Shown: positions 1-12,580, numbered from the stretch's first letter. The stretch: DNA of 64,000 nt from Cephalotus follicularis (GCA_001972305.1 BDDD01000059.1:259903-323902), one strand, 5' to 3'. Translations and numbers: made by a program. Notes: generated by a model from the sequence alone, not told the origin.

Positions 1-1164
1 TAGTTTATTCAAGGGGAAAAACCCAAAACTTCCTCTTAGGTTCAATTGAACCCCCACTATCCATAAACAACCATAAAAGGGAAAATATCGCAATATATAT
101 ACAATCCATGTCATTCGTAAATACAATACCATACAATACAGTATAAATAAAATCAGGTATGGACATCTATACTCAGGGCTTACACGTTTTGCGCTAAGCG
201 TCGTCATTCAAGCTAGGCGTCATCGCTTGTGAGAGATAATAAGTTTTTTAACATTTTAAAAAGGACCTAAGCAGCGACTCTCAAAACTAAGTGTCGACGC
301 TTAGCCCACTTAGCTAGACGCTGCCAAAGGAAGGCTAAGCGTCGACAACTTGAAAGCGTAGATCTCTTTGAAACAAGCCCTAAGCGGCGATGCTCATTGG
401 CTGGGCGTCGGTGCTTAGGTCGGCATAACCTAGGATTCTTGCTTCAAAAATTTGCAAATTCGATTTCTTTCTTCAAATCTTTTCAATCTAAGTTCAATCC
501 AAGTCCTATTAATCATTTCTATGCCATTAAAACCAGTTTTAATCATTCAAATTCATTCGTTCAATTTCTAGGGTTAAAACCCCCAATTCCCTCTATAAAC
601 CTTAAAACCTCTAACATTCAATTCAATCAATTTCAATCAGTTTCTATCCATCCAATTAGTTCATATATGTGCATATGTGTATAAAAAATAGTATATTTAG
701 GTAGAGAAGGTTTATACCAAATATTGAAGCTTATTGTTGGCCTCTAGGTAGAGAAATATGAGAAAGAACTCAAGTTCTTTGTCAATGGAGCTTCAATATT
801 GTGTCAATCAAGTCAATGATCAATCATATACCCATTCCTTTTGATTCTTGACTATAGGAAGCTGATTTGGTAGAGTTTTGGGTGAGTTTAGAGAGATAGA
901 AGAGAGATGAACGACAGAGAGAAGGAGAAAAAAAGAAAAAAGAAATGTTTAAGGGTTAAAGGCTCTATTTATATACTCTCACTACCGTAAACTACTTATA
1001 TGCAATGTCAATACTATAAACATATATATAATCATACCATATGGGTGTTGAAAATACCTCACTCCTTTAATATCCATATGTACAAACATTTATCATTTTA
1101 TCCGTACTATATAATATGATACAATAAATACTAAAGCAAGTAGGCGTTGTTTTGGGGCATTACA
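1..1164 (-). mobile_element. LTR (probably Ty3/gypsy), minus orientation, truncated by window start
   Basis: Read on the minus strand this begins TGTAATGCCCCAAAACAAC at 1164, a typical start of a plant Ty3/gypsy LTR. A TATA-like box (GTATATAAATAG, near 965-976) is followed by a CT-rich stretch, as expected for a promoter and transcript leader. The segment 180-420 holds several copies of a palindrome-like motif around AAGCGTCGACGCTTAG. The left end lies outside the window, so no target duplication can be checked. The 95-residue ORF at 397-684 inside it has low complexity and no recognisable domain. The family assignment rests only on the terminal sequence. Confidence 0.6.
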
Positions 1165-1420
1165 TAATGTGCTAGCTAAATGATAATTGCATAAGGTAAT
1201 CCTTCAGAAGCAAGGTATTGTTTGAGAAGAAAATGTTTAGAAAGCAAAGGTAGACTTTTAACCCTTCTAAATTTAAATTCAATTTGTATTGCAACTTATT
1301 TATAAGAATTAAATCCCTCTTTGTATTACAACTTATTTATAAAAATTCAATCCTTCTTACATTAAGGGGGAGGTTTTCAAATTTATGCTAAGATTTTGTC
1401 ATCATAAAAAATGGGGAGAA
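1165..1420 (+). mobile_element. 3' internal end and polypurine tract of a plus-strand Sirevirus-type copia element
   Basis: This non-coding stretch ends in a purine-rich tract (AAAAAATGGGGAGAA, about 1406-1420) immediately before an LTR start TGTTAGATTTTTC at 1421. That order is the polypurine tract plus 3' LTR of a Ty1/copia element. The coding part lies to the left of the window or has been lost. Confidence 0.6.
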
Positions 1421-1473
1421 TGTTAGATTTTTCAAACCCTAATTAATTCTAAGTTATTAATTTTGATGATAAT

Positions 1474-1944
1474 TGATATGGAAAAAATCCTATCCTTAAA
1501 TAGTGCCACGTGTTCTCGGAAAAATAAACCAAGTGTCTTCTAGAGCCAACGACAAGTGGCCGGGCGTTACCAGATTCAAAGAATAAGGCGTCATAACGTT
1601 TTGGCGAGAAATCAGGAAGAGATCAGGGAAATGCCGAGAGGCTCAACATTTCCTTAGGGGAACGCAAATCACTTCCGCATGTCAGGCAAGACAGTTACAA
1701 CTAGCTCTATAAATACAAGAATCAAAGACGTTAAACAGGTCTGCCATTTTTATACACACTAAAGTACCCTGTGATTATCTTCTCTGCCTTCCACTGAAAA
1801 CCCTCATGGACCATCGATTAGTTTGTTCTATTTGTGCAGGGAAGATGATCCAACAACCGTTCTCGGAGCATTTAAAATGTTTCTCTCAACAAATCAAACC
1901 CTTCCACGTAAAGGACCATTGAGGAGAGGTTTTATGTATCAACA
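1474..1944 (+). repeat. 5' LTR of the Tat element
   Basis: It runs TGATATGG to ATCAACA. It has a TATA box (CTATAAATAC, 1707-1716), and the direct partner lies at 12594-13063. The primer site follows at once. Confidence 0.88.
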
Positions 1945-1945
1945 G

Positions 1946-1965
1946 TTGGCGCCGTCTGTGGGAAA
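1946..1965 (+). other. Primer binding site of the Tat element
   Basis: TTGGCGCCGTCTGTGGGAAA directly follows the 5' LTR. The same site sits at 35029-35048 and, reversed, at 47002-47020, always next to an LTR end, so it marks the start of minus-strand DNA synthesis. Confidence 0.8.
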
Positions 1966-1998
1966 CGCTTCGAAAAGCTCTCAGACAATCATTCAGTC

Positions 1999-3804
1999 AT
2001 GCCTCTGAGAAAAAATAACAATAACAACTCTGCAGTTGATGGCAGCCAGGCTGCTACTGGGAAGCAACCACCGGCGGGGTGCTGCCACAACCGAGCAAGC
2101 TCCCGTTACTGGGGAGAAACTCAACCAATTGCTCCAGGAAGTGGGGTGTCTTACCACGCTGTTGGCAACCAATCTGGCCAACCAGGATCAGGTCGGACCT
2201 GCCTGACCAATCATCAGAGAGCAATCCGGTCTGAGTAGACCAGCCATGGAGGTACAACACCCTCGAGGGCCAAGGCAAAACCTGCCAAGGAAAGGCATGC
2301 GCCTTCCAAGGAGGGCCAGGCGCCCCACAAGGTGGTCAGGGGTTGATACACCCCTGAGGAGGAGACCAGAGATTAATACATCTCTGTGGACGGAGTCCTC
2401 AACTGCCAGGGATCATAGCTACCATCCTCGGTCTGAGCATCCGGAGCAGCAACTAATGGAAGTGGATCGCCCAGTAGATGCCGAGGAGACCTGACCACGT
2501 TTCCACGCTTCGCGCAGGACTGAGACAGTGCTAGGGAGCAAGTCGGCCCATTCAGCCACATTGGCAGGGCGATATCAAGTTTCTAGCAAGACTAGGAACA
2601 TTGAGGATGTGGTGCAAGCAATGAACATGAGACTTGTCGAGATGGAGAGAAGGCTCCGAGGAGCCGAGCAGTCAAAGGGCTACCTATCCGAGGTACATAA
2701 TATCAGTGCTGCTCCTTTTACATCCGAGATTATGAAGGAGCATATCCCTAGGGGATTCCAGTTCCCGAGTCTCAAGGATACGATAGGTCCACGGACCCAA
2801 TCCAGCACGTGCGCTACTACACCCAAGTCATGTTAGTGCACCAGGCCTCGGACGCGATCCTTTGCCCAGGATTCCCGGTAACATTGACTGGAGCAGCCCA
2901 GTCATGATATTCCACCCTACCAATGGGTTTGGTGGCAAATTTTGAGCATTTTACAGAATTTTTCATTAGCAAGTTCCTCAACAACACCACGCAGATGAGG
3001 AATTCTAGTCATCTGATCAATGTGGTGTAGGGGAAGTATGAGTCCCTCAGAGACTACCTCACCGGGTTCAACAAGGAGTCTCTGACAGTGAAAGACCTAG
3101 AACCATCCTTCGCCCTGGGAGCTCTGAACAGCTGCTTGAAGGATAACTCCCCCTTCACTTTCTCACTCATGAAGAAGCCCGTGGTGGATATGGCATACCT
3201 ACTGAGGAGAGCAAAGAAATATGTCAACGCCGAAGAGGCGATGGCCGCTAGGAAACAAAAAACCTCCTGGTCGGGCCATCAGGTGGAGAAAGGGGAGCAC
3301 TCACGAAGTGCTTCCGAGAGGAAAGATAAGAGGAAGGAGAGGTCAGAGCTGCCCAAGGAGGACCTTAGGCACAAGCTTTCCAAAAGGGAGGAATCCCCAA
3401 AAAAGGGAACACCAATTCTGAGCTACAATAATTTTGCTCCCCTTTTGGAAACTCGTACCATAATACTTGCAGTGGAGAAGGACAAAGTCCTGATTCAATG
3501 GCCAGCACCATTGAGATCCGCGTCAGAGAAGAGGGACTCAGATAAATATTGTCAGTACCATCGTGACCACAGGCACGATACAAAGGAGTGCAGACATTTG
3601 AAGAATCAGATTGAAGACCTGATTCGTAAAGGTCATCTACGCAAGTATGTTGACAGGAATGCTCCTCAGGAAATGAGGGAGCGCAGAGAAGAAGCTCCGC
3701 AACAACCCGAGGAGCAACAGCCCAGAGGTGTCATCCACACTATCTCTGGAGGGGTCGCGTCTTGTGGCAACCACAATAGGTCTAGAAAGGCCTATGTAAG
3801 ATAA
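1999..3804 (+). pseudogene. gag region of the Tat element
   Basis: The start codon at 1999 (MPLRKN) matches the gag starts of the two other Tat copies (35073 and about 46978). The retrotransposon gag domain lies around 2640-3240. The C-terminal part (3088-3804, 238 residues) is basic and ends with a Cys-His cluster (CQYHRDH, then a Cys about nine residues on), a likely nucleic-acid binding knuckle. The reading frame is lost between about 2236 and 3088 by frameshifts and stops, then regained. The TAA at 3802 stands where the copy at 45.2 kb has a Gln codon, so gag and pol were once one polyprotein frame. Confidence 0.8.
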
Positions 3805-3813
3805 ACCTTTGTT

Positions 3814-6800
3814 GTGCAACAGTATCAGTATAGCAAAAGGTTCAAGAGTGGTGGAGATGAGGAGGTGATATCATTCTCTGAGGTGGACTATGAGGGAGTA
3901 TGTCTCCCTCATGATGATCCAGTGGTGGTGACTCTTCAGGTGGAGCTATTCACTATGAAGAGGATCCTCATTGATAACGGGAGCTCAACGGATATCTTGT
4001 ACAAGCATGCTTTTGATCAACTGAGGATACCGACCGACCAACTCAGGCCCGTAAAAACTCCTCTGATGGGCTTCGTAGGAGATATGGTCCATCCTCTGGG
4101 ATCCATCGACCTGTCTGTGGTTGCAGGAATGACCCTATGTCAAACTCAAGTGCAAATGACATTCCTGGTGGTTGATACACCAAGCCCTTACAATGCTATA
4201 GTTGGGCGGCCAAGTCTGAATTTGATGGAGGTGATAGTGTCTACGAGACACTTACTAGTAAAGTTCCCAACAAGATTTGGCGTGGGGGAAGTTCGAGGAG
4301 ATCAACAGGTAGTGAGGCAATGCTACAAAACTGCCATAATGGATAAGGGGAAAGAAAAAGTACTTCCCATAGCAAATGTGGAGCTCATAGGGGAAGTGGA
4401 GCTCGAGCGTCCACAGCCTGTTGAAGATGTGGTACAAGTGCCCCTGGAGGAGGGCAATGCAGAGAGAGTTTTCCAAGTCAGCTCACAGCTTGGAGATATG
4501 GAGAAATGGGAACTTATAACGTTCCTCAAGAATAACAAAGACGTGTTTTCTTGGTCGGCAGAGGAGGTCCCTGGGATCAGCCCAAAGGTGATGGTGCGTA
4601 AGCTAAGTGTGGATCCTATAAGGCCTCCGACCAAGCAAAAGAAAAGGAACTTCGCTTCCGAGAGGCAACAAGTAATAGCAGAAGAGGTGAGCAAGCTATT
4701 GCAAGCGGGGTTCATCAGGGAAGTGCATTATTATAACTGGCTGGCGAACCTGGTCCTAGTCAAGAAAGCACATGGAAAGTGGAGGATATGTATTGACTTT
4801 ACCGACCTCAACAAAGCTTGCCTGAAGGATCACTTCCCTTTCCCTAAGATTGATCAGTTGGTGGACGCGACCTCGGGTTATAGGATGTTAAGCTTCTTGG
4901 ATGCCTACTCAGGATATAATCAAATCCTCATGTATGGGCCCGACGAGAACAAGACAGCTTTCATCACTGACAGAGGCATATACTGTTACAAAGTCATGCC
5001 CTTTGGATTGAAGAATGCAGGGGTGAACTACCAACGGTTGGTCAACAAAATCTTTGAACCTCAGATCGGGAGGAATATGGAGGTTTACATTGATGACATG
5101 CTTGTCAAGACTCCAACAAGGAGCCCCCACATTAAAGAGTTGGAGGAAACTTTTGAAGTGCTGAGGAAATACAAAATGAAGCCCAATCCTTCTAAGTGTA
5201 CTTTCGGGGTCACTTCTGGTAAGTTCCTCGTGTTCATGGTCTCGAGTAGAGGAATAGAGGCCAATCCGGAGAAAATTTCAGCAATTCATAACATGAGGCC
5301 TCCTCAGACTATCAGGGATATACAGAAGTTGAATGGCAGAATAGTAGCCTTGAGCAGATTTGTTTCAAAATCATCAGAAAAATGCCTTCATTTTTTCAAA
5401 GTGCTGAGGGATCCCAAGGAATTTTCTTGGTCGGATGAATGTCAAGCAGCCTTCGACAAGTTGAAGGAATACTTGGCTTCCCCTCCTCTGATATTGAAAC
5501 CTAAGGATGGGGAGGACTTGTATTTGTACCTTGCGGCAACATTAGGCACAGTGAGTGTAGTGCTTGTCAGGGAAAAGGAGAAAGTTTAGAGGCCAGTATA
5601 TTATGTCTACAAGGCCTTGAATAATACTGAGGAGAGGTATCCAGAGGTAGAAAAATATGCTTATGCTCTAATCATGGCGACGAGAAAATTGAGGTTGTAC
5701 TTTCAAGCACATACCATCAAGGTCTTAACCGACCAACCACTAAGACAAGTCCTAACAAAGCTAGACTTCTCGGGCAGAGTGATCAAGTGGTCGCTCGATT
5801 TAGGCAAATATGATGTGAAGTTTGAAACCAGACCAGCAATAAAATCACATGTCTTGACCGACTTTGTAGGAGACCATACACTTACGGAGTGTATGGAAGA
5901 AGACACCTCTGAAGAAGAGAAGGGGTTATGGAAGTTATCCGTGGATGGCTCATCTTGCGTCTCCGGCAGTGGAGCAGGATTGGTGTTGACTAGCCCAGAT
6001 GGGTGGACCTTGGAGTATGCTCTGAGATTCAGATTCAAAGCCACAAAAAATGAAGCGAAGTGGGAAGCGCTGATCGCAGGGCTGACAATTGCAAAGCACT
6101 TAGAGATTCAAAAAATAGAAGCATCTAGTGATTCTCAGCTGGTAGTTGGTCTGGTGAGCGGGGAGTATGAATCCAGAGAAGATTCCATGGCTAAGTACTT
6201 AGCATATGTTCAGAGCTTAAAGTCGATTTTCCAAGTGCTTAGAGTCTTGAAGGTACCCAGAGCAGAAAATGCCCGAGCAGACCAGTTTTCTAAACTAGCC
6301 ACAACGGAGGAGTTGGAGAAAAATCAAACCATGCTGATAGACTATCTGGATAGGCCCACCATTTCAGAGATTGATGTGATGGACATAGATTCACCACAGG
6401 AGCCAGACTGGATGACTCCATTTATCAGTTGGATAAGGAATGGAATTTTGCCCGAGGACCCCTCGGAGGCGAGAAGACTAGTATACAGATCGAACAGATA
6501 TCAACTCCAAGATGAGATCCTCTACAAAAGGTCATTTTCTTTTCCTTGGCTGAGATGCTTGACTCCCTTAGAAGCCGATTATGCTCTAAGGGAAGTCCAT
6601 GAAGGAGTATGTGGCAATCACACGGGGGGCAGAACCTTGTCCAACAAATTGTTGAGGCAAGGCTATTTCTGGCTGACCATGCACCAGGATGCCATAGACT
6701 TAGTAAGGAAGTGTGATAAATGTCAGAGGAATGCTAACATAAACAGAAGACCTTCATAGCCTTTGACGTCTATCACGGCCCCTTGGCTCTTTGCACAATG

Positions 6801-7607
6801 GGGAATGGACTTCATCGGAACATTACCAGTAGCAACAAGGCAAAGGAAGTATCTCATTATGGTAGTGGACTACTTCACCAAATGGGTAGAAGCCAAACCT
6901 CTGGCCACAATTACAGAGAAGAACATGAAAAGCTTTGTATGGAAATCGATCATCTGTAGATTCGGAGTCCCGAGGATAATAGTCTCAGATAACAGGAAAC
7001 AGTTTAATTCCAAAGAGTGAAGAATTGAGCATAGGCTAGCCTCAGTAACCTACCCCCAGAGTAATGGTCAAGCCGAGGTGATTAACAGAGAAATCATCTC
7101 GGGCTTAAAGAAGCGCCTTGAAGATAGTAAAGGTAGATGGACAGAGGAGCTACCAAGCGTATTATGGGCATATAGAACCACTTCTCGGACCACAACTGGT
7201 GAGTCCTCATACAACATTTTTTTTGGAGCAGAATCTATGATACCAATGGAAATTGGAGTACAATCACCTAGAGTTGTACACTTTAGTGAGAAGAATAATG
7301 AAGAAGGATCGAGGAACCTCCTCAATCTAGTGGAAGAGCTCAGAGATAAGGCAGCCATCAGAGTTACAGCCTGCCAACAGAGGGTGGGCTGTTATTACAA
7401 CAAAGGGTAAACCCCCGACCACTAAGGGAACGAGACCTAGTCCTCCGTAACTCGGTTATTGCAGATCCGACCGGTACTAGAGGAAAATTAGCCCCAAATT
7501 GGGAGAAGAGAGTGCTCCGATCAGGAACATTCAAACTTGAAGCTCTGGGGGGCAGGGAGATTCCCAAAGCTTGGAATGCCGAGTATCTGAGGAAGTACTA
7601 CCAATGA
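3814..7607 (+). pseudogene. pol region of the Tat element: protease, RT, RNase H, second RNase H, integrase
   Basis: The first open piece (3814-5589) holds the aspartic protease motif (IDNGSS, with Asn where the sister copies have Ser) and the reverse transcriptase catalytic motif YIDDM near 5090. The next (5617-6759) holds RNase H, then a second archaeal-type RNase H (VDGSS near 5945), then the integrase zinc region ending CDKCQRN. The pieces from 6763-7020 and 7078-7410 are integrase core and C terminus, and the old end is the stop at 7605-7607. All open pieces share one frame. They are broken by TAG at 5587, TAG at 6757, TGA at 7018 and TAA at 7408. Compared with 40080-40140, a short in-frame stretch of the integrase core is missing near 7010. 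Confidence 0.87.
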
Positions 7608-8666
7608 TTTTTGTAAGTTTTGCACAAATTCAAAAATATCAATAAAGTTGAACTTTTTCTCCAAAAAGTGTTGTTCAATAATATAGTTGCAAGTTTATAA
7701 GGGATCGGAGGTCCAATGTTCATGTCCTTAAACCTTTGAACAGCCACCGATCAACTCCCTCAATCAAGAAGCTTTAATGCAAGCATGTACGACCATGCTC
7801 CCAAGGGAGCAATCAGAGCAGGCCTTGATACAGGATCCGAGCTCTCCAAGTCTTACGAAGACATAAATTTCCTAAGGGAGTAAAGCAAATACATAATAAA
7901 GTCTCGAACAGACTGAGGTCTCAAGTCGACATAGACTCCTTCCAAGGAGCGCTAAAGACTCCTTCCGAGGAGCACCTAAAAGTACGCATACAAAAGACTC
8001 CTAAGGGAGCAAACTTAAAAAGACTTCCAAGGAAGCAACAAGACTCCCAATGGAGCAATCACTGGTCGGCATTTCTTTGTCTGACCAGGCCAATATCATG
8101 TCTTGAGAAGCGAATCCATAAGAACTTGTAACAATCAAGTTCGTTGGACTGAGCACTTTGAAATAAATGTCCCTATGAGGACTGCAAGCTCAGACGACCT
8201 GGACGGGAAAAGTCCGACCAGACGAGATCCTGCTCGGAAAATTCGTAAGAACTTGTCCGAGCATACCTTAAACTTGGTCTACGGACACTTAAGAACTTGT
8301 AAAGATTAAGTCTCTTTGCCTAAGCGCTCTATAAACAAAGTGTCCTAAGGGGACTAAAAAGCTTGGGTAATTATGTCTGAAAATTGTAAGACCACAATGA
8401 AAAAAGTCTATAAGTTAGACTAAACTAAAATTCCTAAGGGGAATTATGGTGCTCACATGAAGCATAAGTCAGGTTCTATTACTTACATTAAATTATCCTA
8501 AGGGAATTGTATGTATTCGAGTGGAACCCGAGCATACAATGCAAAGAAAATAAAGAAGATCATAAAACGAAGATCCGAGGTGCAAAAGCTTTGTATTTTA
8601 TTGATCACAAAAAATTACATTACTGAAGAAAAAGTACAAGGAAGAAAAAGAAAGAAAAAATCAATT
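7608..8666 (+). repeat. Spacer between pol and antisense ORF with short inverted-repeat motifs
   Basis: No supported gene lies here. The stretch 7780-8060 and again 8330-8520 is full of variants of a short two-armed motif such as GCTCCCAAGGGAGC, CTCCTTCCGAGGAGC and CTTCCAAGGAAG. The matching spacer of the second Tat element (40870-42010) has the same pattern. Confidence 0.55.
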
Positions 8667-11213
8667 CTATCTTTCATCCCCTGAAGGGATGTTGTGTACA
8701 AGGGGAGAAGAAGGCAGTGGAGGATCCTTGGCCATTGATTCAGAAGGGGGCAGTGGAGGATCCTCAGCCATTGATACGTAAGGAGGATCCTCGGTCACAA
8801 GCGCAAGTGGAGGATCCTCAGTCGAAGGCTTGAAGTCGGGCTCCTCAGCAGGAGGGATGTATAGAACCATTCCAAGAGAATCGGCTCCAGGAGATCTTTC
8901 AGTATCCCGAGCATGGCTTTGCTCCTCATCATAGGCCCGAAGAGCTTCTTCCTCTACTTCATCAAGTCCATCGGGAAAAAAGTTGTACTCAGTCACCGAA
9001 GGGCCACAAATAATGGACTCCAACGGAAGCTCTGGATGACATTCAACCATGTTTCGGCAGGTATAAAACCCTCGATGGAAAAGGGCTGAGGACTCCTTAA
9101 GGACCTTCTTGTTGAAATCTCGAGAGGCCTTGAAGTCATCCACAACCTTGGTCATAGCATCCTGAAACTCCGAGGAAGAACGAAAGTCCTCCACGGCCTT
9201 GGCCTGAGCATCTCGGAACTTCGAGGAAGCCTTGAAGTCCAGAATGGCTCTTTCCACTGCGGCCTTGGTCCGAGCATCCTCAAGTTCATGGAACTTTGCA
9301 AGCTTGTCACTGTAAGCCTTCAACTTGTTCTCAAGCATGATGTTGCCATGGACCGCGACCTCCTTCGTCCTCTTCTTCATTGCTAGCTCCTCTAGAGCCT
9401 GCCTCTTCTCGGCCATGAGAAACTCTTGGGCCCTGAGCATCTCCTCTAGTTGGGCTCGGGCCACGTCTAATGACCTCTTGAGCTCGGAATTTTCAACCCC
9501 AATTTTCTCAAGTAAGGTGCTATCCTCCTCGAATCTCTTCATCAGGAGGTAGGCATCGTTCATGGCCTGAAAAAGGAACACAAGGTTGAAAAGGAGCAAA
9601 AGGTTTACTAAAAGGAAAAAGTTAGGAAAAGCATACTGACCCTGAAGCAACTCTGAAAAAGGTGAGCCCACGTTTGGCTAACTGTCCATTTCTCCCTCAC
9701 CTCAAACTCATGGGGAAAAAGGCCTGCCTTGCCAAGCTCAATGGCAACACCTGGCGTCTTCAGGGTAATACCAGACCTACCAAGTGCTTTGAGGATATCT
9801 CTCACTTGCCCGAGCTCCTCGCGTGGATCTGGGAGGGCAGGGTCCTGGGAGCTCTCCTCGGAGGCTCCGTCCTGACGTGCGTCTCCCTCCTCTGTCCTCC
9901 TCTGCCTTCTCAAAGGATGGGCAACTTTATCAGTAGCAAGCCTCTTGCCACGTGTAAATCTTGGTGCTAGCCTCCTCCGCCTCCTCGGCCCTTGCCTCCT
10001 CGACATTCTCAACCTCGACATCCTCAATCCCAGCCCCGGCCTCATCAACCTCAGCCCTAGCCCTGGCCTCCTCGGACCCCTCGGGCCTTATCCGGGCCTC
10101 CTCGGCTTCATTCCGAGCTTGCTCCTCAGCTCTGGCCTTAGCAGCAACTACCTTGGCTGCCCTCTTCCTCGTAGCAACAACAGACTTCTCAAGGACCTTT
10201 TTCTTATTAAAAGCTTCTTGCCTCAGCTCCTCAGCGTTAGCAGTTCTGGCTTGCTTCTGCCCAGCCCTTATGATATCCATAGTTGGTTCCCGAGATGCCA
10301 TAACTGCAAGGAATCACAAAGAATGGTTAGAAACACATCAAAAACAAAGAATGAAATAAAATTAAAGACAAGTGATAGAATGAAAGCTTAATACGGCTCT
10401 CTCCTTCGACAGTAGCTGAGGACACAGGTTTATCTCGGGCTTCCCGTTCTTTCTCTCTCTCAATCCTTAAAGGGATCTCCTCGTCCATTTCCAGGCTAAC
10501 CCGACGACCCGGGGACATGCTTATCCCTACTCGGTGCAAGCGATCCTCGAACACCACAGAGATCACATCCTCGAGCGCCAGAGCAAAGAGCTTCTCCTGG
10601 TCGGCCTTCTCGACCTCATTCAAAATCACCTCTGATTAAGGCGCCTGGTATCCATAGTGTCACACCACGGACAGGATGTGAAGCCAGGAAGGTTCCTAAC
10701 CATGAAATACCTCCCTCCCCAACCTTTGACCGACTTGGTGTTCTCCGTCAATAGTTTCTTGGTCTGACTCACACGAGACTTGAAGTAGAAGCCACCCTTG
10801 TTGGGAGAGGAAGCCACAGTGTGGTACTCTTTGAATAGCCCCACTGTGGCTGTCACCCCTGCCTCCAGGCATCTCACTAAGAAGCCGATGATGAACCCCC
10901 AAGACTAAGCTTGAAGCATCGAATGATGGATTTGGAAATCCCTCAAGATAGAAATGGCGAAGGATGGGAGAGGAAGCCTGAGGCCATGCTCCAGAGCATC
11001 CAAGAATACCACTAAGAGGCCAGGTCGGCATTCCGTGGCCTCCATGGGATCCTGTGCAAGTCTGTGTGATAGGTTGCTCGGGAAGGAGTACATCTTGGCT
11101 AGTTTCTCTACCCTCCTCGGACGTAGTACACTTTGGCTGAAGTGGATCCTACAAACCTGGACCCCGGCCTCGGTTGAAGCAACGTCGGGAACCCCTGCAG
11201 CACTGGCCTCCAT
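8667..11213 (-). pseudogene. Antisense ORF (aORF) of the Tat element, broken
   Basis: The open pieces on the minus strand read in order 11213-10905, 10877-10626, 10629-10327, 10301-9930, about 10048-9608 and 9671-8667. The N-terminal pieces contain a conserved stretch around FLDALEHGLRLPLPSF and KGGFYFKSR, which resembles the domain annotated as putative gypsy-type transposon (Transposase_28 in Pfam, from memory). The last 334-residue piece is a long coiled coil followed by an acidic, proline-rich tail ending IPSGDER. The ORF at 42207-43022 is its homologue and ends IPSGDEA. Antisense ORFs at this place are known from Tat elements, but their role is not settled. Some gaps between pieces could be introns rather than damage. 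Confidence 0.65.
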
Positions 11214-11658
11214 CTCTACCTCGGAATCAAGGGGATCCTAAGATACCTCTTGGTTTGCTTGGTTCTAGGCATTATGAGCTGTGGGAGAGAGAGAGAAATA
11301 GGAGTACAGAAGCTGAGAGAAACCTTTGGGAGCTCAAGCAAAAAGACAAGAATAAGCAAAGAAAATCACTTTACCTGGGATTTTTGGTGGTGAAGAAACA
11401 AAGAAAAGATTGTGTTTGAAGATTGGAAAAGCAGAGAATTTTCAGAGTTTCAGAAAGCAAGAAAGCATAAAGAGTTTCTCACCAAGAGAGAGGGGAATTG
11501 AAAGAACCTTGGATTGCTCTCTGACCTTTGGATCTCTATTGATCTAAACAGTGAAGATTAGCCTGTCAAGTCATGTGTGGGAAACGAAGGGTTTATGCGC
11601 GGGGACCGAAGAGACAAAGGCATGAAAAACTCTTCCACTTTTGCGTCATGATTAGCAT
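11214..11658. other. Upstream flank of the antisense ORF, no gene seen
   Basis: The short ORFs here lack recognisable domains. By position, this stretch would contain the promoter and leader of the antisense ORF, but I see no clear TATA box. Confidence 0.3.
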
Positions 11659-12411
11659 TGTAGGAAGTCTAGAGGGGGGGTGAATAGACTTATAAAAAAA
11701 TAATCTAGCAATTATACCACAAATAAAATTAATTACTTAAATTCACAATGCGAAAAGTAAAGAGTAGGGTTTAGAAAGTGCAAACGGATTTATAGTGGTT
11801 CGGCAAACCGCCTACGTCCACTCCCCAAGGCCTCCACTTGAGTATTCACTAGTATGCCCCAATCCGGGCTTGGAACTCCAACCGAGCTCCAACAAACTTT
11901 CGCTCAAACCAAGCGAAAAACAATTTGCTTCAACCGAGCAATACAAGAGACAACCTCTCTTGTATGAGTGTAATAAGTGTTTATGAAGTTACAAATTCGG
12001 ATTGAATTTGTTTACAATAAAGCTCACTTGAACAAAGCTTGTAATATGAATATAGCCGTTGGGAGTAGGCAGTCGGCTGGATCAATGTTGGCAGTCGGCT
12101 GGTGTGCTCGGCAGTCGGCTGATCCCCTGCTTCAGCCGGCTGTTGAGGCTGAATCGAGAGGATGCAAAGTTTCTGTAAAAGTCGGCTGGTTTCTGGACAG
12201 CCGGCTGGTCCCTTGGCAGTCGGCTGGAATGGCCTCCAGCCGGATGGAATTGCCTGCACCTGCTTTACACATCCTTGGCACAACTTTGGACACAAGATAA
12301 GTGAGTAAATGCAATTGTAACTTAAGGAATTTATGCATACAAGTAATTTACGTTTGTTAATCATCAAAATAACATGTGGAAACCATTTACTCGGGGTGGC
12401 AAAGGCCAACA
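11659..12411 (-). mobile_element. Solo LTR, Sirevirus-type copia, minus orientation
   Basis: This 753-bp sequence runs TGTAGGAAGTC to GGCCAACA and is flanked by a perfect AGCAT duplication (11654-11658 and 12412-12416). It begins with the GAGGGGGGTGAATAG block and the TAGTGGTTCGGC block seen in the other minus-oriented Sirevirus LTRs here. At 12070-12240 it has eight near-copies of CAGTCGGCTG/CAGCCGGCTG, two of them perfect palindromes. No internal sequence remains, so this is a product of LTR-LTR recombination inside the Tat element. Confidence 0.82.
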
Positions 12412-12580
12412 AGCATTAATTAAAGCGCCGTATGACGTGTCGCATAGTCTTAAATGCCCGACCTGGGTTGAGTAATCAGGCCCAACCAAGGAATAAGTCC
12501 ATTTCATGCACGGACGATGAGCCTAACCCGAAGCTAGACCACACACGGTCTCTATCCTCTGTCAAGCCTAGAAAATGAAG

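Noticed and set aside
397-684. 95-residue ORF at the window start
   Set aside because: It lies in an LTR leader region, has simple composition and no domain. Most likely chance.
1823-2278. Small ORFs on both strands around the Tat LTR end
   Set aside because: They overlap the LTR, the primer site and the broken start of gag in other frames.
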